This document shows, piece after piece, positions 8,816-18,149 of a stretch of 64,000 bases of DNA; position 1 is the stretch's first letter, and each line of letters begins with the position of its first letter. A program made the translations under genes and the position numbers. Under the pieces are notes generated by a model. The model saw only the letters and a list, made by a program, of their open reading frames with translations, was not told the DNA's origin and searched no databases. Origin of the DNA: Pseudomonadota bacterium (GTDB lineage Bacteria > Pseudomonadota > Alphaproteobacteria > Rhizobiales > Rhizobiaceae); contig JAEWPB010000020.1 in NCBI GenBank assembly GCA_023399465.1, positions 1 to 64,000 of the forward strand, written 5' to 3'.

Positions 8816-10246
8816 TCAGGCCGCGCCCTCGCCGCTCCCCCAGGGGCCATGGTGGACATCGACGCCATCGATGCGGTCGAAGCCGTGCGCACCGAAGAAA
8901 TCGCGCTGAGCCTGGATCAGGTTGGCGGTGCCGCGGCCCTGGCGATAGGCATCGAAATAGGTCAGCGCCGATGCGAGTGCCGGGACCGGAAGCCCGGCCG
9001 ACACCGCAGCCGCCACGATCCGGCGCAGCGCCGGGATCGATTCCTTGACCATTGCCGAAAATGCCGGCGTGACGATCAGGTTGGCTGCATCGGGAGCGGC
9101 GGTAAAGGCCGAGGCGATCTCGTCGAGGAACTGCGAGCGGATGATGCAGCCCGCCCGCCAGATCTTTGCGATGGTCGGCATCGGCAGCGACCAGTTGTAT
9201 TCGCGGGAGGCTTCCGCCATCACCGCAAAGCCCTGTGCATAGGCGCCGATCTTGGCGGCGAACAACGCCAGTTCGAGGTCGTTCAGCAGGTCCTGCCCAT
9301 AGGCAACCGGGAATGCGACCGGCGTCTTGCCGAAGATCGCCTCGGCGGCCTCGCGCTGCGCCTTCATCGACGACAGGCTGCGCGCGGCGACCGCCGCCTC
9401 GATGGCGGTTGCGGGCACGCCCATGTTCTGCGCCTCGATCGCCGACCACTTGCCGGTGCCCTTCTGCCCGGCCTTGTCGAGAATGACGTCGACGATTGGC
9501 CGGCCGGAAATCGGGTCCGTGGTCGAGAGCACCGTCTCGGTGATCTCGATCAGGTAGGAGTTCAGCCGTCCCTTGTTCCAGCCGCCGAAGATCGCGGCCA
9601 TCTCCGGTGCGGTCTTGCCGAAGCCGTCGCGCAGGATGCCGTAGATCTCGGCGATCATCTGCATGTCGGCATATTCGATGCCGTTGTGGATCGTCTTGAC
9701 GAAATGGCCGGCGCCGTCGGTGCCGAGCCAGGCGCAGCAGGGGTCGCCCTTGTATTTCGCGGCGATCGAGGTCAGCACCTTCTCCACCCGCCGATAGGAT
9801 TCCTCCGTGCCGCCGACCATGATCGACGGACCGTGGCGCGCGCCCTCCTCGCCGCCGGAAACGCCCATGCCTATGAAGGTCAGGCCCGTCCCCTTTAGGC
9901 GGTCGAAACGCGCGATCGTGTCACGGAAATTGGCGTTGCCGGCATCGATCATGATGTCGCCGGCCTCGAGATAGGGACGCAGGTGCTCGATCTGCTCGTC
10001 TACCGCCTCCCCGGCCTTGATCATGATGATGATGGGGCGCGGCGGCCGGATGGCCGCGACGAATTCCTCGATCGTATGGCAGGGAACGATCCGGTCCTGC
10101 AGGTCGCCGGCTTCGGCGAAGAACCGGTCGGTGCGCTCGACGGTACGGTTGAAAACCGCGATCCTGTTTCCCTTCTCGGCGATATTCAGCGCCAGGTTTG
10201 ATCCCATGACCCCAAGGCCGATCAATCCAATTTCTGCCTGTTCCAC
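8816..10246 (-). CDS. gnd: 6-phosphogluconate dehydrogenase (decarboxylating)
   Basis: A 476-residue enzyme of normal long-form length. The NADP-binding Rossmann motif GLIGLGVMGSNLALN is near residues 7-21, followed by FNRT. The substrate and catalytic region contains VSGGEEGARHGPSIMVGG and GHFVKTIHNGIEYADMQ, including the catalytic Lys. It converts 6-phosphogluconate to ribulose 5-phosphate in the oxidative pentose phosphate pathway. The GTG at 10246 is chosen because AGGAG lies 10 nt upstream and it begins the conserved N terminus. The frame is open further upstream without a ribosome site. It is a single gene ending at a strong terminator. Confidence 0.95.
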   Translation of the reverse strand: MEQAEIGLIGLGVMGSNLALNIAEKGNRIAVFNRTVERTDRFFAEAGDLQDRIVPCHTIEEFVAAIRPPRPIIIMIKAGEAVDEQIEHLRPYLEAGDIMIDAGNANFRDTIARFDRLKGTGLTFIGMGVSGGEEGARHGPSIMVGGTEESYRRVEKVLTSIAAKYKGDPCCAWLGTDGAGHFVKTIHNGIEYADMQMIAEIYGILRDGFGKTAPEMAAIFGGWNKGRLNSYLIEITETVLSTTDPISGRPIVDVILDKAGQKGTGKWSAIEAQNMGVPATAIEAAVAARSLSSMKAQREAAEAIFGKTPVAFPVAYGQDLLNDLELALFAAKIGAYAQGFAVMAEASREYNWSLPMPTIAKIWRAGCIIRSQFLDEIASAFTAAPDAANLIVTPAFSAMVKESIPALRRIVAAAVSAGLPVPALASALTYFDAYRQGRGTANLIQAQRDFFGAHGFDRIDGVDVHHGPWGSGEGAA

Positions 10247-10393
10247 GCCTGTTTCTCCTGCACATTGATTGGGAGAACGTTTTCGCACCCAATCGGCACG
10301 AGGGCAAGCACAAGCCGGGTTCATCAGGTCCGGATAGGGGAAAATCAATTCCGCCCTGCAGCCGGACCCGGTCCGGGCGCGGGCAGCAGCGGG

Positions 10394-10549
10394 CTACCTG
10401 GCGGGGCGATCGTCGTCGTCGTCGAGGGCGCGCCATGCGGCACCGTCGAGATCCTCGTACTGGCCGCTCTTCAGCGACCAGAGGAAGGCGACAAGGCCCA
10501 TTCCACCAAGGAACAGGGCGATCGGGATCAGGAAAACGAGGGTATTCAT
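10394..10549 (-). CDS. ccoS: cbb3 oxidase maturation protein CcoS
   Basis: A 51-residue membrane protein with one N-terminal transmembrane helix (LVFLIPIALFLGGMGLVAFLWSL), then the conserved SGQYEDLDGAAWR segment and an Asp-rich end. CcoS/FixS is needed for assembly of active cbb3-type cytochrome oxidase. Its start overlaps the end of ccoI by 4 bp (ATGA), and it is the last gene of ccoGHIS. Confidence 0.93.
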   Translation of the reverse strand: MNTLVFLIPIALFLGGMGLVAFLWSLKSGQYEDLDGAAWRALDDDDDRPAR

Positions 10550-12840
10550 GCCAGGCGGGCCTCCTTGGCAACATTCACGCCGGCGGTCGCTTCGTCGTCG
10601 GGCTCGGCCCGCGCCATCCAGTTGAGGCGCAGGGCATTGGCGACGACGATGATCGACGACGTGGACATGGCGATCGCGGCAATCAGCGGCGTCACGTAGC
10701 CGGCGACGGCGATCGGCACCGCAATCACGTTGTAACCGATGGCAAGCGCGAAATTCTCGCGGATCAGGCGTCCGGCCTTGCGCGAGGTATCGATGGCAAA
10801 CGGAACGGCGGCGAGACTGTCGCGCATGAACACGAAATCCGCAGCCTGCCGGCCGATGTCGGCGGCGGTCGCCGGCGCCATGGAGACATGCGCGGCAGCC
10901 AGCGCCGGGGCATCGTTGATGCCGTCGCCGACCATCAGCACCCGCTTTCCGGCCGCAGCCATTGGGCCGCAGCTTTCGGCCTTGTCGCGCGGACTGAGTT
11001 CCGACCGCCAGGTGGCGATCCCCAAACGCCTCGCGAGCGCGGCAACGACCGGCTCGCGGTCTCCCGAAAGGATCGTGCTGTCGAAGCCCTTTTCCGCAAG
11101 CTCGGAGATCGTGCTCGCAGCACCCGGCCGAAGCATGTCCTCGAAGCGGAAGGTCTGCAACGCGCGCCCGTCGAGCGACAGCACGACTTCGGATCCACCC
11201 GCCGCTTCTGCATTGTCGGCATCGTCCGCGCAGGCGAAGCGGCGGCTGCCGAGCCGGTAGGTGCCCTCGGCGGTTTCCGCCTCGAGCCCGGCGCCCGGAA
11301 GTTCGCGCACCGCCTCGAACATCGACGCTGCCGCCGTAGAGGTCTGGGCAAGCGCCGCCGACAGCGGATGGCGCGAATGACTGCCGAGAGCGGCGGCGAT
11401 CGCAAGGCTCCGTTCGTCGACTTCCGCGCGGTTGATCAGCCGGGGGCGGCCGACCGTCAGCGTTCCGGTCTTGTCGAAGACGACGGAATCGATCTCCGCA
11501 AGCCGTTCCATCGCCGATCCGTCCTTGACCATGATGCCGTTCTGGAACAGCCGCCCGGCGGCGACCACCTGGACGACAGGAACGGCCAGACCGAGCGCGC
11601 ACGGGCAGGTGATGATCAGCACCGCGATGGCGATCAGCAGCGCCTGCTTCCAGTCACCGCCGAAGAAGCCCCAGCCAAGGAACGTCAGCAGCGCAAGCAG
11701 GTGGACCACAGGCGAATAGTATTGCGCGGCGCGGTCGGCGATGCGGCGATAGCGCGCCCTGCCGCCTTCGGCCGCTTCCATCAGCCCGATGATCTCGGCG
11801 AGGAAGGAATCACGCGCGGCAGCCGTCGCCTCGAGCACGAGCGAGCCGGTGAGACTCAGTGTTCCAGCCTGGAGACTGTCGCCCGGATTGACGGCGCGCG
11901 GCGCGCTTTCGCCATTGACGATCGAGACGTCGATGTCGCTCGAACCGCTCAGCACCCTGCCGTCAACCGGGATGCGTTCACCGGCGGCAATTGCGATGCG
12001 GTCGCCGACACGAATGTCCTCGACCGGACGGTATTCGCGACCGCTGTCGCCGATCAGCACCATGGCGCCACGCGGCGACAAACGGGCAAGGCCCGTTATC
12101 GCGGAACGGGCGCGGTCACGCATGACGTGGTCGAGGGTGCGGCCGATCAGCAGGAAGAAGAGCAGCGACACGGTCGCGTCGAACCAGGCATGCTGGCCGT
12201 GATGAATGGTCTCCCAAAGCGAGACCGCATAGGAAAGCGTGATGGCGAGCGCGATCGGCACGTCCATGTTGGTATGACCGTGCCTGACCGCATGCCAGGC
12301 CGACTGATAGAAGAAGCGGCCGGCATAGATCAGCGCAGGTGCGGCGATCAGCGCCGAAATCCAGTGGAAGAGGTCGCGGGTCGATGCTTCCGCCCCGGAC
12401 CAGACCGAGATCGACAGCAGCATGATGTTGACGGAGGCGAAGCCGGAAACGGCAACCGCGCGGATCAACTGGTTGCGCAATTCGTCGCTCGCCTCGCCGG
12501 CATTGCCGAAGAGATGAGCCTCGTAGCCGGTCGCCGCAATCGCGCCGACCAGCTCACTCGGGTCGGTGCGCACGCCGTCGACCGCCTCCTTCCAGACGAA
12601 GGAAACGCGCTTGGACGACAGGTTGACGCGTGCCCGCTCGACTTCCGGTCGCGCCTTCAGCGCCGATTCGATGGTGGTGATGCAAGTGCCGCAGTGAACG
12701 CCGGGAACACTGAGTTCGGTCTGCCGCAGGCCCTCGCCGAGGTCGCGGCTGGCAAGCCACAGTTCCTCCGACGAGGCAAGCCGATGCTGCATGCGCTCGA
12801 TGTCGAGCGCACCTTCCGAACCTGCGGCACAGCAGCTCAT
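10546..12840 (-). CDS. ccoI: Copper-transporting P1B-type ATPase CcoI/FixI
   Basis: A 764-residue heavy-metal P-type ATPase. The N-terminal HMA domain has CGTC at residues 50-53, preceded by a Cys pair MSCC at the start. The transmembrane CPC motif (TCPCALGLA), the phosphorylation site DKTGTLT, the SRHPLS motif and the hinge GDGINDAPAL are all present. It supplies copper for the CuB centre of cbb3 oxidase. It overlaps ccoH and ccoS by 4 bp each, indicating translational coupling within the ccoGHIS operon. Confidence 0.95.
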   Translation of the reverse strand: MSCCAAGSEGALDIERMQHRLASSEELWLASRDLGEGLRQTELSVPGVHCGTCITTIESALKARPEVERARVNLSSKRVSFVWKEAVDGVRTDPSELVGAIAATGYEAHLFGNAGEASDELRNQLIRAVAVSGFASVNIMLLSISVWSGAEASTRDLFHWISALIAAPALIYAGRFFYQSAWHAVRHGHTNMDVPIALAITLSYAVSLWETIHHGQHAWFDATVSLLFFLLIGRTLDHVMRDRARSAITGLARLSPRGAMVLIGDSGREYRPVEDIRVGDRIAIAAGERIPVDGRVLSGSSDIDVSIVNGESAPRAVNPGDSLQAGTLSLTGSLVLEATAAARDSFLAEIIGLMEAAEGGRARYRRIADRAAQYYSPVVHLLALLTFLGWGFFGGDWKQALLIAIAVLIITCPCALGLAVPVVQVVAAGRLFQNGIMVKDGSAMERLAEIDSVVFDKTGTLTVGRPRLINRAEVDERSLAIAAALGSHSRHPLSAALAQTSTAAASMFEAVRELPGAGLEAETAEGTYRLGSRRFACADDADNAEAAGGSEVVLSLDGRALQTFRFEDMLRPGAASTISELAEKGFDSTILSGDREPVVAALARRLGIATWRSELSPRDKAESCGPMAAAGKRVLMVGDGINDAPALAAAHVSMAPATAADIGRQAADFVFMRDSLAAVPFAIDTSRKAGRLIRENFALAIGYNVIAVPIAVAGYVTPLIAAIAMSTSSIIVVANALRLNWMARAEPDDEATAGVNVAKEARLA

Positions 12841-13337
12841 TTGCTTCCCCCCTTGGCGTGGATGCGTTCGGCTTCATGCATGATGATTTCGCCGCCGCGC
12901 GTCGAGGTCGTTTCGACGATCCACTGTCCGTCGAGAATGTCATGCTCGGCGGCAAACACGCCCGGTCCCTGCGGCAGCAGGGTGACGGCGAAATCCTGGT
13001 GCTCGCCGACGGGACGGCGGAAACGCACTGTCACGTCATCGACCGCGACCGGGCCGGTCTCGGGATGGCTGAGCGCATAGCGGATCGAGCGGCCCTCGAC
13101 GGCAAGCTCGCCCTTGATGCCGGTCGCAGCCATCGCCTTGGCGGCTGCTGCCTTGGCGTTGAACTGCTGGCTGGCGACATAGGTGTTCTTCACCACCAGC
13201 CCGCTCCAGCTGCGCGACGCGTTCCAGGCCATGATGAGGTTGACGGTGATGATCGTACCGAAAAACAGCACCATCACCCCGAGCATGTGCCAGCCGGTAA
13301 ATCGGAACGTGGACTGCTGGTCCTGGACAGGTTTCAC
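12837..13337 (-). CDS. ccoH: cbb3 oxidase accessory protein CcoH/FixH
   Basis: A 166-residue protein with one N-terminal membrane anchor (HMLGVMVLFFGTIITVNLIMAW, residues 17-38) followed by the conserved NTYVASQ segment and a periplasmic Ig-like domain, as in the FixH family. It interacts with cbb3 subunits during assembly. The start is GTG at 13337 and shares a GTGA overlap with the ccoG stop. It belongs to the ccoGHIS operon. Confidence 0.93.
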   Translation of the reverse strand: MKPVQDQQSTFRFTGWHMLGVMVLFFGTIITVNLIMAWNASRSWSGLVVKNTYVASQQFNAKAAAAKAMAATGIKGELAVEGRSIRYALSHPETGPVAVDDVTVRFRRPVGEHQDFAVTLLPQGPGVFAAEHDILDGQWIVETTSTRGGEIIMHEAERIHAKGGSK

Positions 13338-14935
13338 TTCTTGGCTCCCGGTGCGTTGAATACGGCCTTGTAGACATCCCGCTCATGGCTGGAACGGTCT
13401 TCGGCGACAAAGTAAAATTCGGTTGCCTCCCCGGCAATGGCGTCGGGCGGCACGGTAACGAAAACGCGCAGCGCATTGGCCTTGTCCGGTTCGACCGGGA
13501 CGACGAACAGCCGGTCCGGCCGATCCGAAATGCCCGAGATCTTCATGGTGCCTTCAGGCAGGCCCTCGAGCGACAGCATGATGGTCCGCGGCTCCGGCAC
13601 CATGTTGAGCAGCCGGACGGTGAAACCGTTGCGGATCGAACCGTCAGATTCCAGCACGTATTGCGGATTGCGGTCGTGAATGACGTTGACCTCCAGGCGG
13701 TCGCGCGAAAGCAGCGCTACCAGCAGGCCGATCCCGACGAGCGACCAGATCCCCATGTAGAACAGGGTCCGCGGCCGGAAGATGACACGCCAGTCGAAAT
13801 GCTTGATCCTGTCGGAGAAGTTGCCGTCCGGATTGCGGACATTGGCCGAAACGATGCCGGTTGCGCCGTTGTTCGTCGCCAGCGCCATGTTCGATTCGTA
13901 TTCGCTGAGCGTCGCATAGGCGATCAGGCCCCGCTCCTTGCCGAGCTTTTCCATGACGCCGTCGCAGGCATCGATGCAGAGCGCACAGGTGATGCATTCG
14001 AGCTGCTGACCGTCGCGGATGTCGATGCCCATGGGACAGACGGCGACGCAGGCATTGCAGTCGACGCAATCGCCCACCGGCTGGCCAGCGGCGGCAGCCT
14101 TCTTGGCGTGGCGCGAACGCGGCTCGCCGCGCCAGTCGTTGTAGGTGACGACGAGCGAATTCTCATCGAGCATCGCCGCCTGGATACGCGGCCACGGACA
14201 CATGTAGGTGCAGACCTGCTCGCGCATCAGGCCGCCGAAGACGTAGGTCGTCGCAGTCAGGATCGCCACGGTAATATAGGCGACGGCAGCGGCCTCCCCG
14301 GTGACGAACTCGAAGCCGAGCGTCGGAGCGTCGGCGAAGTAGAAGATCCAGGCACCGCCGGTGGCGACCGCGATCGCCAGCCAGATGGAGTGCTTCACCA
14401 CCCGCTTCCAGACCTTGTCGAACGTCCACGGACCGGCGTCGAGTTTCATCCGGGCGTTGCGATCGCCCTCGATCGCCCGTTCGACCACGAGGAAGAGGTC
14501 GACCCACACGGTCTGAGGACAGGTATAGCCGCACCAGGCGCGGCCCACGGCGGCGGTAATCAGAAACAGGCCGAAGCCGGCCATGACCAGAAGCCCGGCG
14601 ACGAAGATGAACTCCTGCGGCCAGATTTCGATGAAGAAGAAATAGAAGCGACGGCTGGCGAGGTCGACGAGCACCGCCTGGTCGGGAGCGAACGGACCAC
14701 GATCCCAGCGAATCCAGGGCGTTAGATAGTAGATACCGAGGGTGATGAGCATCACCAGCCACTTGAACTGCCGGAAGCGCCCTTCCGCCCGCTTCGGGAA
14801 TATCTTCTTGCGCGCTTCGTAGAGCGGCTGGCGGATCTTCGCGGAATTTACGGGTTCGGCTTCAAGGCGCTCCACATCTGGGGAGACTTCATCGGCTTGG
14901 GCAGACATGGCTTGGTTATTTCCCGTCGTGTTCAT
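13334..14935 (-). CDS. ccoG: cbb3 oxidase accessory ferredoxin-type membrane protein CcoG/FixG
   Basis: A 533-residue polyferredoxin. Several transmembrane helices lie in the first 270 residues (LVMLITLGIYYLTPWIRW, then further helices with WCGYTCPQTVW and CTYMCPWPRIQ). Two [4Fe-4S] motifs follow (CVDCNACVAVCP and CITCALCIDAC), and a C-terminal FixG Ig-like domain completes the protein. Work in other bacteria shows cupric reductase activity serving cbb3 assembly. It is the first gene of ccoGHIS. An FNR/FixK box lies 43 bp upstream of the start. An internal ATG at 14908 (MSAQADE) is an alternative start. Confidence 0.95.
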   Translation of the reverse strand: MNTTGNNQAMSAQADEVSPDVERLEAEPVNSAKIRQPLYEARKKIFPKRAEGRFRQFKWLVMLITLGIYYLTPWIRWDRGPFAPDQAVLVDLASRRFYFFFIEIWPQEFIFVAGLLVMAGFGLFLITAAVGRAWCGYTCPQTVWVDLFLVVERAIEGDRNARMKLDAGPWTFDKVWKRVVKHSIWLAIAVATGGAWIFYFADAPTLGFEFVTGEAAAVAYITVAILTATTYVFGGLMREQVCTYMCPWPRIQAAMLDENSLVVTYNDWRGEPRSRHAKKAAAAGQPVGDCVDCNACVAVCPMGIDIRDGQQLECITCALCIDACDGVMEKLGKERGLIAYATLSEYESNMALATNNGATGIVSANVRNPDGNFSDRIKHFDWRVIFRPRTLFYMGIWSLVGIGLLVALLSRDRLEVNVIHDRNPQYVLESDGSIRNGFTVRLLNMVPEPRTIMLSLEGLPEGTMKISGISDRPDRLFVVPVEPDKANALRVFVTVPPDAIAGEATEFYFVAEDRSSHERDVYKAVFNAPGAKK

Positions 14936-14977
14936 TCACTCGCAATGATAAATTGCACAACAAGCGATAGTTCGGCG

Positions 14978-14991
14978 TTGATCTGTGTCAA
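14978..14991. promoter_or_regulatory. FNR/FixK box upstream of ccoG
   Basis: TTGAT-CTGT-GTCAA matches the TTGAY-N4-RTCAA anaerobox. It lies 43-56 bp upstream of the ccoG start, a plausible position for activation of ccoGHIS under low oxygen by the FnrN encoded at 33627-34352 or by a FixK protein elsewhere. Confidence 0.85.
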
Positions 14992-15083
14992 GTTTGGCGT
15001 TGCCGAGCCCACCCGGACAGGGCCGCTGCAGCCCCCCGAAACCGCCACTCCGCCAACCGGATGCAGAGGAAGGAAACGGAGCG

Positions 15084-16547
15084 ATGGGCGTCATTATCGA
15101 CTTCCTGAATACGATCTTCTGGAGTTACGTTTTGGTTTACGGCCTGCTCGCGGTCGGCATTTTCTTCACGATCAGGCTCAAATTCATCCAGATCAGGCAC
15201 TTTGGCGAGATGTTCCGGGTACTGAGCTCCGGTTCGAGCCAGGAACAGGCAGGCATCACCCCCTTCCAGGCTCTGACCGTCAGCCTCGCCTCGCGCGTCG
15301 GCACCGGCAACCTCGCGGGGGTCGCGGTGGCGCTCTATCTCGGTGGTCCGGGTGCGACATTTTGGATGTGGATGGTTGCCCTCGTCGGCATGGCGACCGC
15401 CTATGCCGAGAGCTCGCTTGCCCAGCTCTACAAGGTGCGCAACGACGAGGGCCAGTATCGCGGCGGACCGGCATTCTATATCGCAAGCGGTCTCGGCGCG
15501 CCGTGGGCGGCGACGCTGTTCTCGATCTGCCTGATCCTCTCCTTCGGCCTCGTCTTCAACGCCGTGCAGGCCAATTCGATCGCCGAAGCGATGCACGGCG
15601 CCTTCGACGTATCGCAGCTCAGCGTCGGCATCGTCATCGCGATCCTCTCCGGCGCGGTGATCTTCGGCGGCATCAGGCAGATCGCCCGGGTCGCCGAGGT
15701 CATCGTTCCCTTCATGGCCATCGCCTATCTGCTGGTGGCGATCTACGTGCTGATCATCCACGCAACCGCCGTGCCTGGTGTCATCGGCCACATCGTCCTG
15801 AGCGCGTTCGGCCTGCAGGAAGCCGCCGGTGGCGTGGCAGGCGGCGCCATGGCGGCAATGATGAACGGCGTGAAGCGCGGACTGTTCTCGAACGAGGCCG
15901 GCATGGGCTCGGCGCCGAACATCGCGGCGGTCGCGACCCCGATCCCGCATCATCCGGCCTCGCAAGGCTTCGTCCAGGCGCTCGGCGTCTTCATCGACAC
16001 GATCCTGATCTGCACCGCGACCTCGGTCATCATCCTGCTGTCCGATACGCTGGTGCCCGGCAGCGGCCTGACCGGGACCAAGCTGACGCAGGCCGCCATG
16101 TCCGCCCATATCGGCGCTGCAGGCCCCTACTTCATCGCGATCGCGATCCTGTGTTTCGCCTTCACCTCGATCATCGGCAACTATTCCTATGCGGAAAGCG
16201 CCCTCACCTATCTCGGGGTCGCAAACCGGACGGGCCTGTTCATCATGCGCTGCGCCGTGCTCGTGATGGTGCTCTGGGGGGCAGTCCAGAGCACCATCAC
16301 CGTCTTCAATACGGCGGATGCTTCGATGGGCCTGATGGCAACGATCAACCTCATCGCCATCGTGCTCATGTCCGGGACCATCGCCAAGCTGACGCAGGAT
16401 TACTTCGCGCAGAAGAAAGGCGGGCTTGTGCCGGAATTCGATGTGTCGCAGTATCCCGAACTCAAGGGCAAGATCGAAGACGACATCTGGGCGAGCAGCC
16501 GGCGGGAGGGGAACCAGGCAATGCCTGCAGCAACGACCGACCGATAG
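15084..16547 (+). CDS. AGCS-family amino acid:sodium symporter
   Basis: A 487-residue membrane protein with about 11 helices. The family signature is GITPFQALTVSLASRVGTGNLAGVAVAL (about residues 58-85), and NEAGMGSAPN occurs in the middle. Members carry alanine, glycine or related amino acids with Na+ into the cell. The start at 15084 follows GAGGAAGGAAACGGAG, and the longer upstream frame overlaps the FNR-box region and lacks a signal. The gene is divergent from ccoG, so the same intergenic region probably holds its promoter. Confidence 0.92.
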   Translation: MGVIIDFLNTIFWSYVLVYGLLAVGIFFTIRLKFIQIRHFGEMFRVLSSGSSQEQAGITPFQALTVSLASRVGTGNLAGVAVALYLGGPGATFWMWMVALVGMATAYAESSLAQLYKVRNDEGQYRGGPAFYIASGLGAPWAATLFSICLILSFGLVFNAVQANSIAEAMHGAFDVSQLSVGIVIAILSGAVIFGGIRQIARVAEVIVPFMAIAYLLVAIYVLIIHATAVPGVIGHIVLSAFGLQEAAGGVAGGAMAAMMNGVKRGLFSNEAGMGSAPNIAAVATPIPHHPASQGFVQALGVFIDTILICTATSVIILLSDTLVPGSGLTGTKLTQAAMSAHIGAAGPYFIAIAILCFAFTSIIGNYSYAESALTYLGVANRTGLFIMRCAVLVMVLWGAVQSTITVFNTADASMGLMATINLIAIVLMSGTIAKLTQDYFAQKKGGLVPEFDVSQYPELKGKIEDDIWASSRREGNQAMPAATTDR

Positions 16548-16572
16548 CTGATCGGCTAAACGGGAGTTTGCG

Positions 16573-16986
16573 ATGACCACCTATCCCGCACGCATCGTCC
16601 ATGTCACCATCGAACGGGACTGGCGCAGTGTGTACGACTTTGCCTCGAGGCCGGAGAACATGCCGCGATGGGCGGCGGGGCTCGCCACGGGACTCGAGCG
16701 GGAGGGCGACGACTGGATTGCTCATGGGCCGCTTGGCGACGTGCGCGTCCGCTTCGTATCCGCCAACAACCTCGGCATCATCGATCACATCGTGACCCCG
16801 GAAGCGGGACCTGCGGTATACAATGCCTTCCGCGTCACTCCGAATGGCTCCGGCGCCGAGGTGATGTTCACCTTGCTGCAGGTTCCGGGCATGAGCGACA
16901 CCGACTTCGCCGCCGACGCCAATGCGGTCCTCAACGATCTTCAGACCCTGAAGTCTCTCCTGGAACGGCAGGACGCCAATGGATGA
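16573..16986 (+). CDS. SRPBCC-family protein
   Basis: A 137-residue protein with the START-like/SRPBCC pattern: ARIVHVTIERDWRSVYDFASRPENMPRWAAGL at the N terminus, and a long C-terminal helix containing DTDFAADANAVLNDLQTLKSLLE. Such domains form a deep hydrophobic pocket, but no specific ligand can be named. It lies 25 bp after the symporter and overlaps the next gene by 8 bp, so the two small genes are probably co-transcribed. Confidence 0.8.
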   Translation: MTTYPARIVHVTIERDWRSVYDFASRPENMPRWAAGLATGLEREGDDWIAHGPLGDVRVRFVSANNLGIIDHIVTPEAGPAVYNAFRVTPNGSGAEVMFTLLQVPGMSDTDFAADANAVLNDLQTLKSLLERQDANG

Positions 16987-17338
16987 GCCCATGCCCCACA
17001 AGGACGACCGCATCGACTACATCGAATTTGCCGTCGCCGACATCGGCGCGATGAAAGCCTTCTACGGCACGGCCTTCGGCTGGACGTTCACCGACTACGG
17101 ACCGCAATATTGCGAATTCAGCGACGGCAACCTGAGCGGCGGCTTCACCACGCTCGCCCCGGTCAGCCACGGCGGGCCCCTTGTCATTCTCTACGCCGCC
17201 GACCTCGAGGCCACGCAAGCCAGCGTCGAGGCTGCCGGCGGCGCCATCCTGCGTCCGATCTTCGCGTTTCCCGGTGGCCGGCGCTTCCACTTCGCCGACC
17301 CGAGCGGATACGAACTCGCGGTCTGGTCCGGACAGTAG
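16979..17338 (+). CDS. VOC-family (glyoxalase/bleomycin-resistance-like) protein
   Basis: A 119-residue single vicinal-oxygen-chelate domain. The pattern DYIEFAVADIGAMKAFYGTAFGWTFTDYGPQYCEF starts it and GGRRFHFADPSGYELAVWS ends it, giving the metal-ligand pattern of the fold. It may be a dioxygenase, isomerase or binding protein, and the substrate is unknown. The start at 16979 overlaps the SRPBCC stop; ATG at 16991 is an alternative. It converges on the SGNH-like gene 19 bp away. Confidence 0.82.
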   Translation: MDEPMPHKDDRIDYIEFAVADIGAMKAFYGTAFGWTFTDYGPQYCEFSDGNLSGGFTTLAPVSHGGPLVILYAADLEATQASVEAAGGAILRPIFAFPGGRRFHFADPSGYELAVWSGQ

Positions 17339-17357
17339 ATCGACGACACGGCCCCGT

Positions 17358-18149
17358 TCAGACGGCAGCGGCGCGCAGCGGAGGATTGCTTTCGACGGCG
17401 GCGAAAAACGCCTTCAACACCTCGCGCCCATAGGCCGCATTCATGTGGGCGAAATCCCACTTCGGATGCTCCTCGGCATCGGCCGCCAGACGACGCGACC
17501 CGAGGGTGAACTCAGGCTTGGTGAAGCAGGGCCCGCTCCGGGTCGAGGCTGGCTGAGCGAGGATCGTCGCCTTCGGCGCGAACACGGTTTCCATGCCGCC
17601 ATACAGCCATCCGGCGAAATCGTCGATGACCCCGAGTTCGTGCATCTCCTTCAACTGCGCACCCTGCGGGCGGGTGATCACGGGCCGCGCCAGCCGCGGG
17701 TTGGTGATGAGGTAGACCGGCTTGCCGGTCTCACGTACCAGTATTTCGATGATCCGGTGCGCGATCGAGCGGCGCAGGCGGGTGTGCAGCATCAGATCCA
17801 TCAGTTCCTGCGACACCAGCTGACGCCCGGGAAGCGCGAGCGCGGAAGTGCTGCATGTTCCGCAAATCCCGAGGCCGGCATGCAGCCCGGTTCCGCCACC
17901 CACGACGCAGAAGGCTTCATAGCCATCCAGATCGATGGACTCGGCACCGCCGGTGAGCGCGAAGGACTTGCGCACCTCCTCGTCCCTGGATGTCAGCCTG
18001 CGGCCGTTCACCATCGTCCGGCGAAGGCCCTCGCCGCGGACGCCGAATATGTCCATATCCCCGGCAAAGGCAGAGGCCTCGTCCTCGATGATCGCAAGGC
18101 GAAGGGCGCCGACGTGCGAGTCGCCGATGAAGCAAAATCGCTTGCTCAT
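17358..18149 (-). CDS. SGNH-hydrolase-like protein (GDSH motif), partner of GSCFA gene
   Basis: A 263-residue protein with no clear name. It begins KRFCFIGDSHVGALRLAI, where Gly9-Asp10-Ser11-His12 resembles block I (GDS) of SGNH hydrolases. Near the C terminus WDFAHMNAAYG supplies a D232-x-x-H235 pair like block V. The middle contains VVGGGTGLH. An esterase, acyltransferase or deacylase role on glycans is possible but unproven. It overlaps the upstream GSCFA gene by 4 bp (ATGA), so the two are made together. Confidence 0.65.
   Translation of the reverse strand: MSKRFCFIGDSHVGALRLAIIEDEASAFAGDMDIFGVRGEGLRRTMVNGRRLTSRDEEVRKSFALTGGAESIDLDGYEAFCVVGGGTGLHAGLGICGTCSTSALALPGRQLVSQELMDLMLHTRLRRSIAHRIIEILVRETGKPVYLITNPRLARPVITRPQGAQLKEMHELGVIDDFAGWLYGGMETVFAPKATILAQPASTRSGPCFTKPEFTLGSRRLAADAEEHPKWDFAHMNAAYGREVLKAFFAAVESNPPLRAAAV

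Noticed and set aside
10362..10376. CCGGACC-C-GGTCCGG palindrome downstream of ccoS
   Set aside because: As a hairpin it gives only a 5-bp stem with a 5-nt loop and no T-run; chance is likely in GC-rich DNA, so it is not called a terminator.
10435..13080. An 881-codon plus-strand frame
   Set aside because: It is antisense to ccoI, ccoH and ccoS, whose motifs are complete. The product has no recognisable feature.
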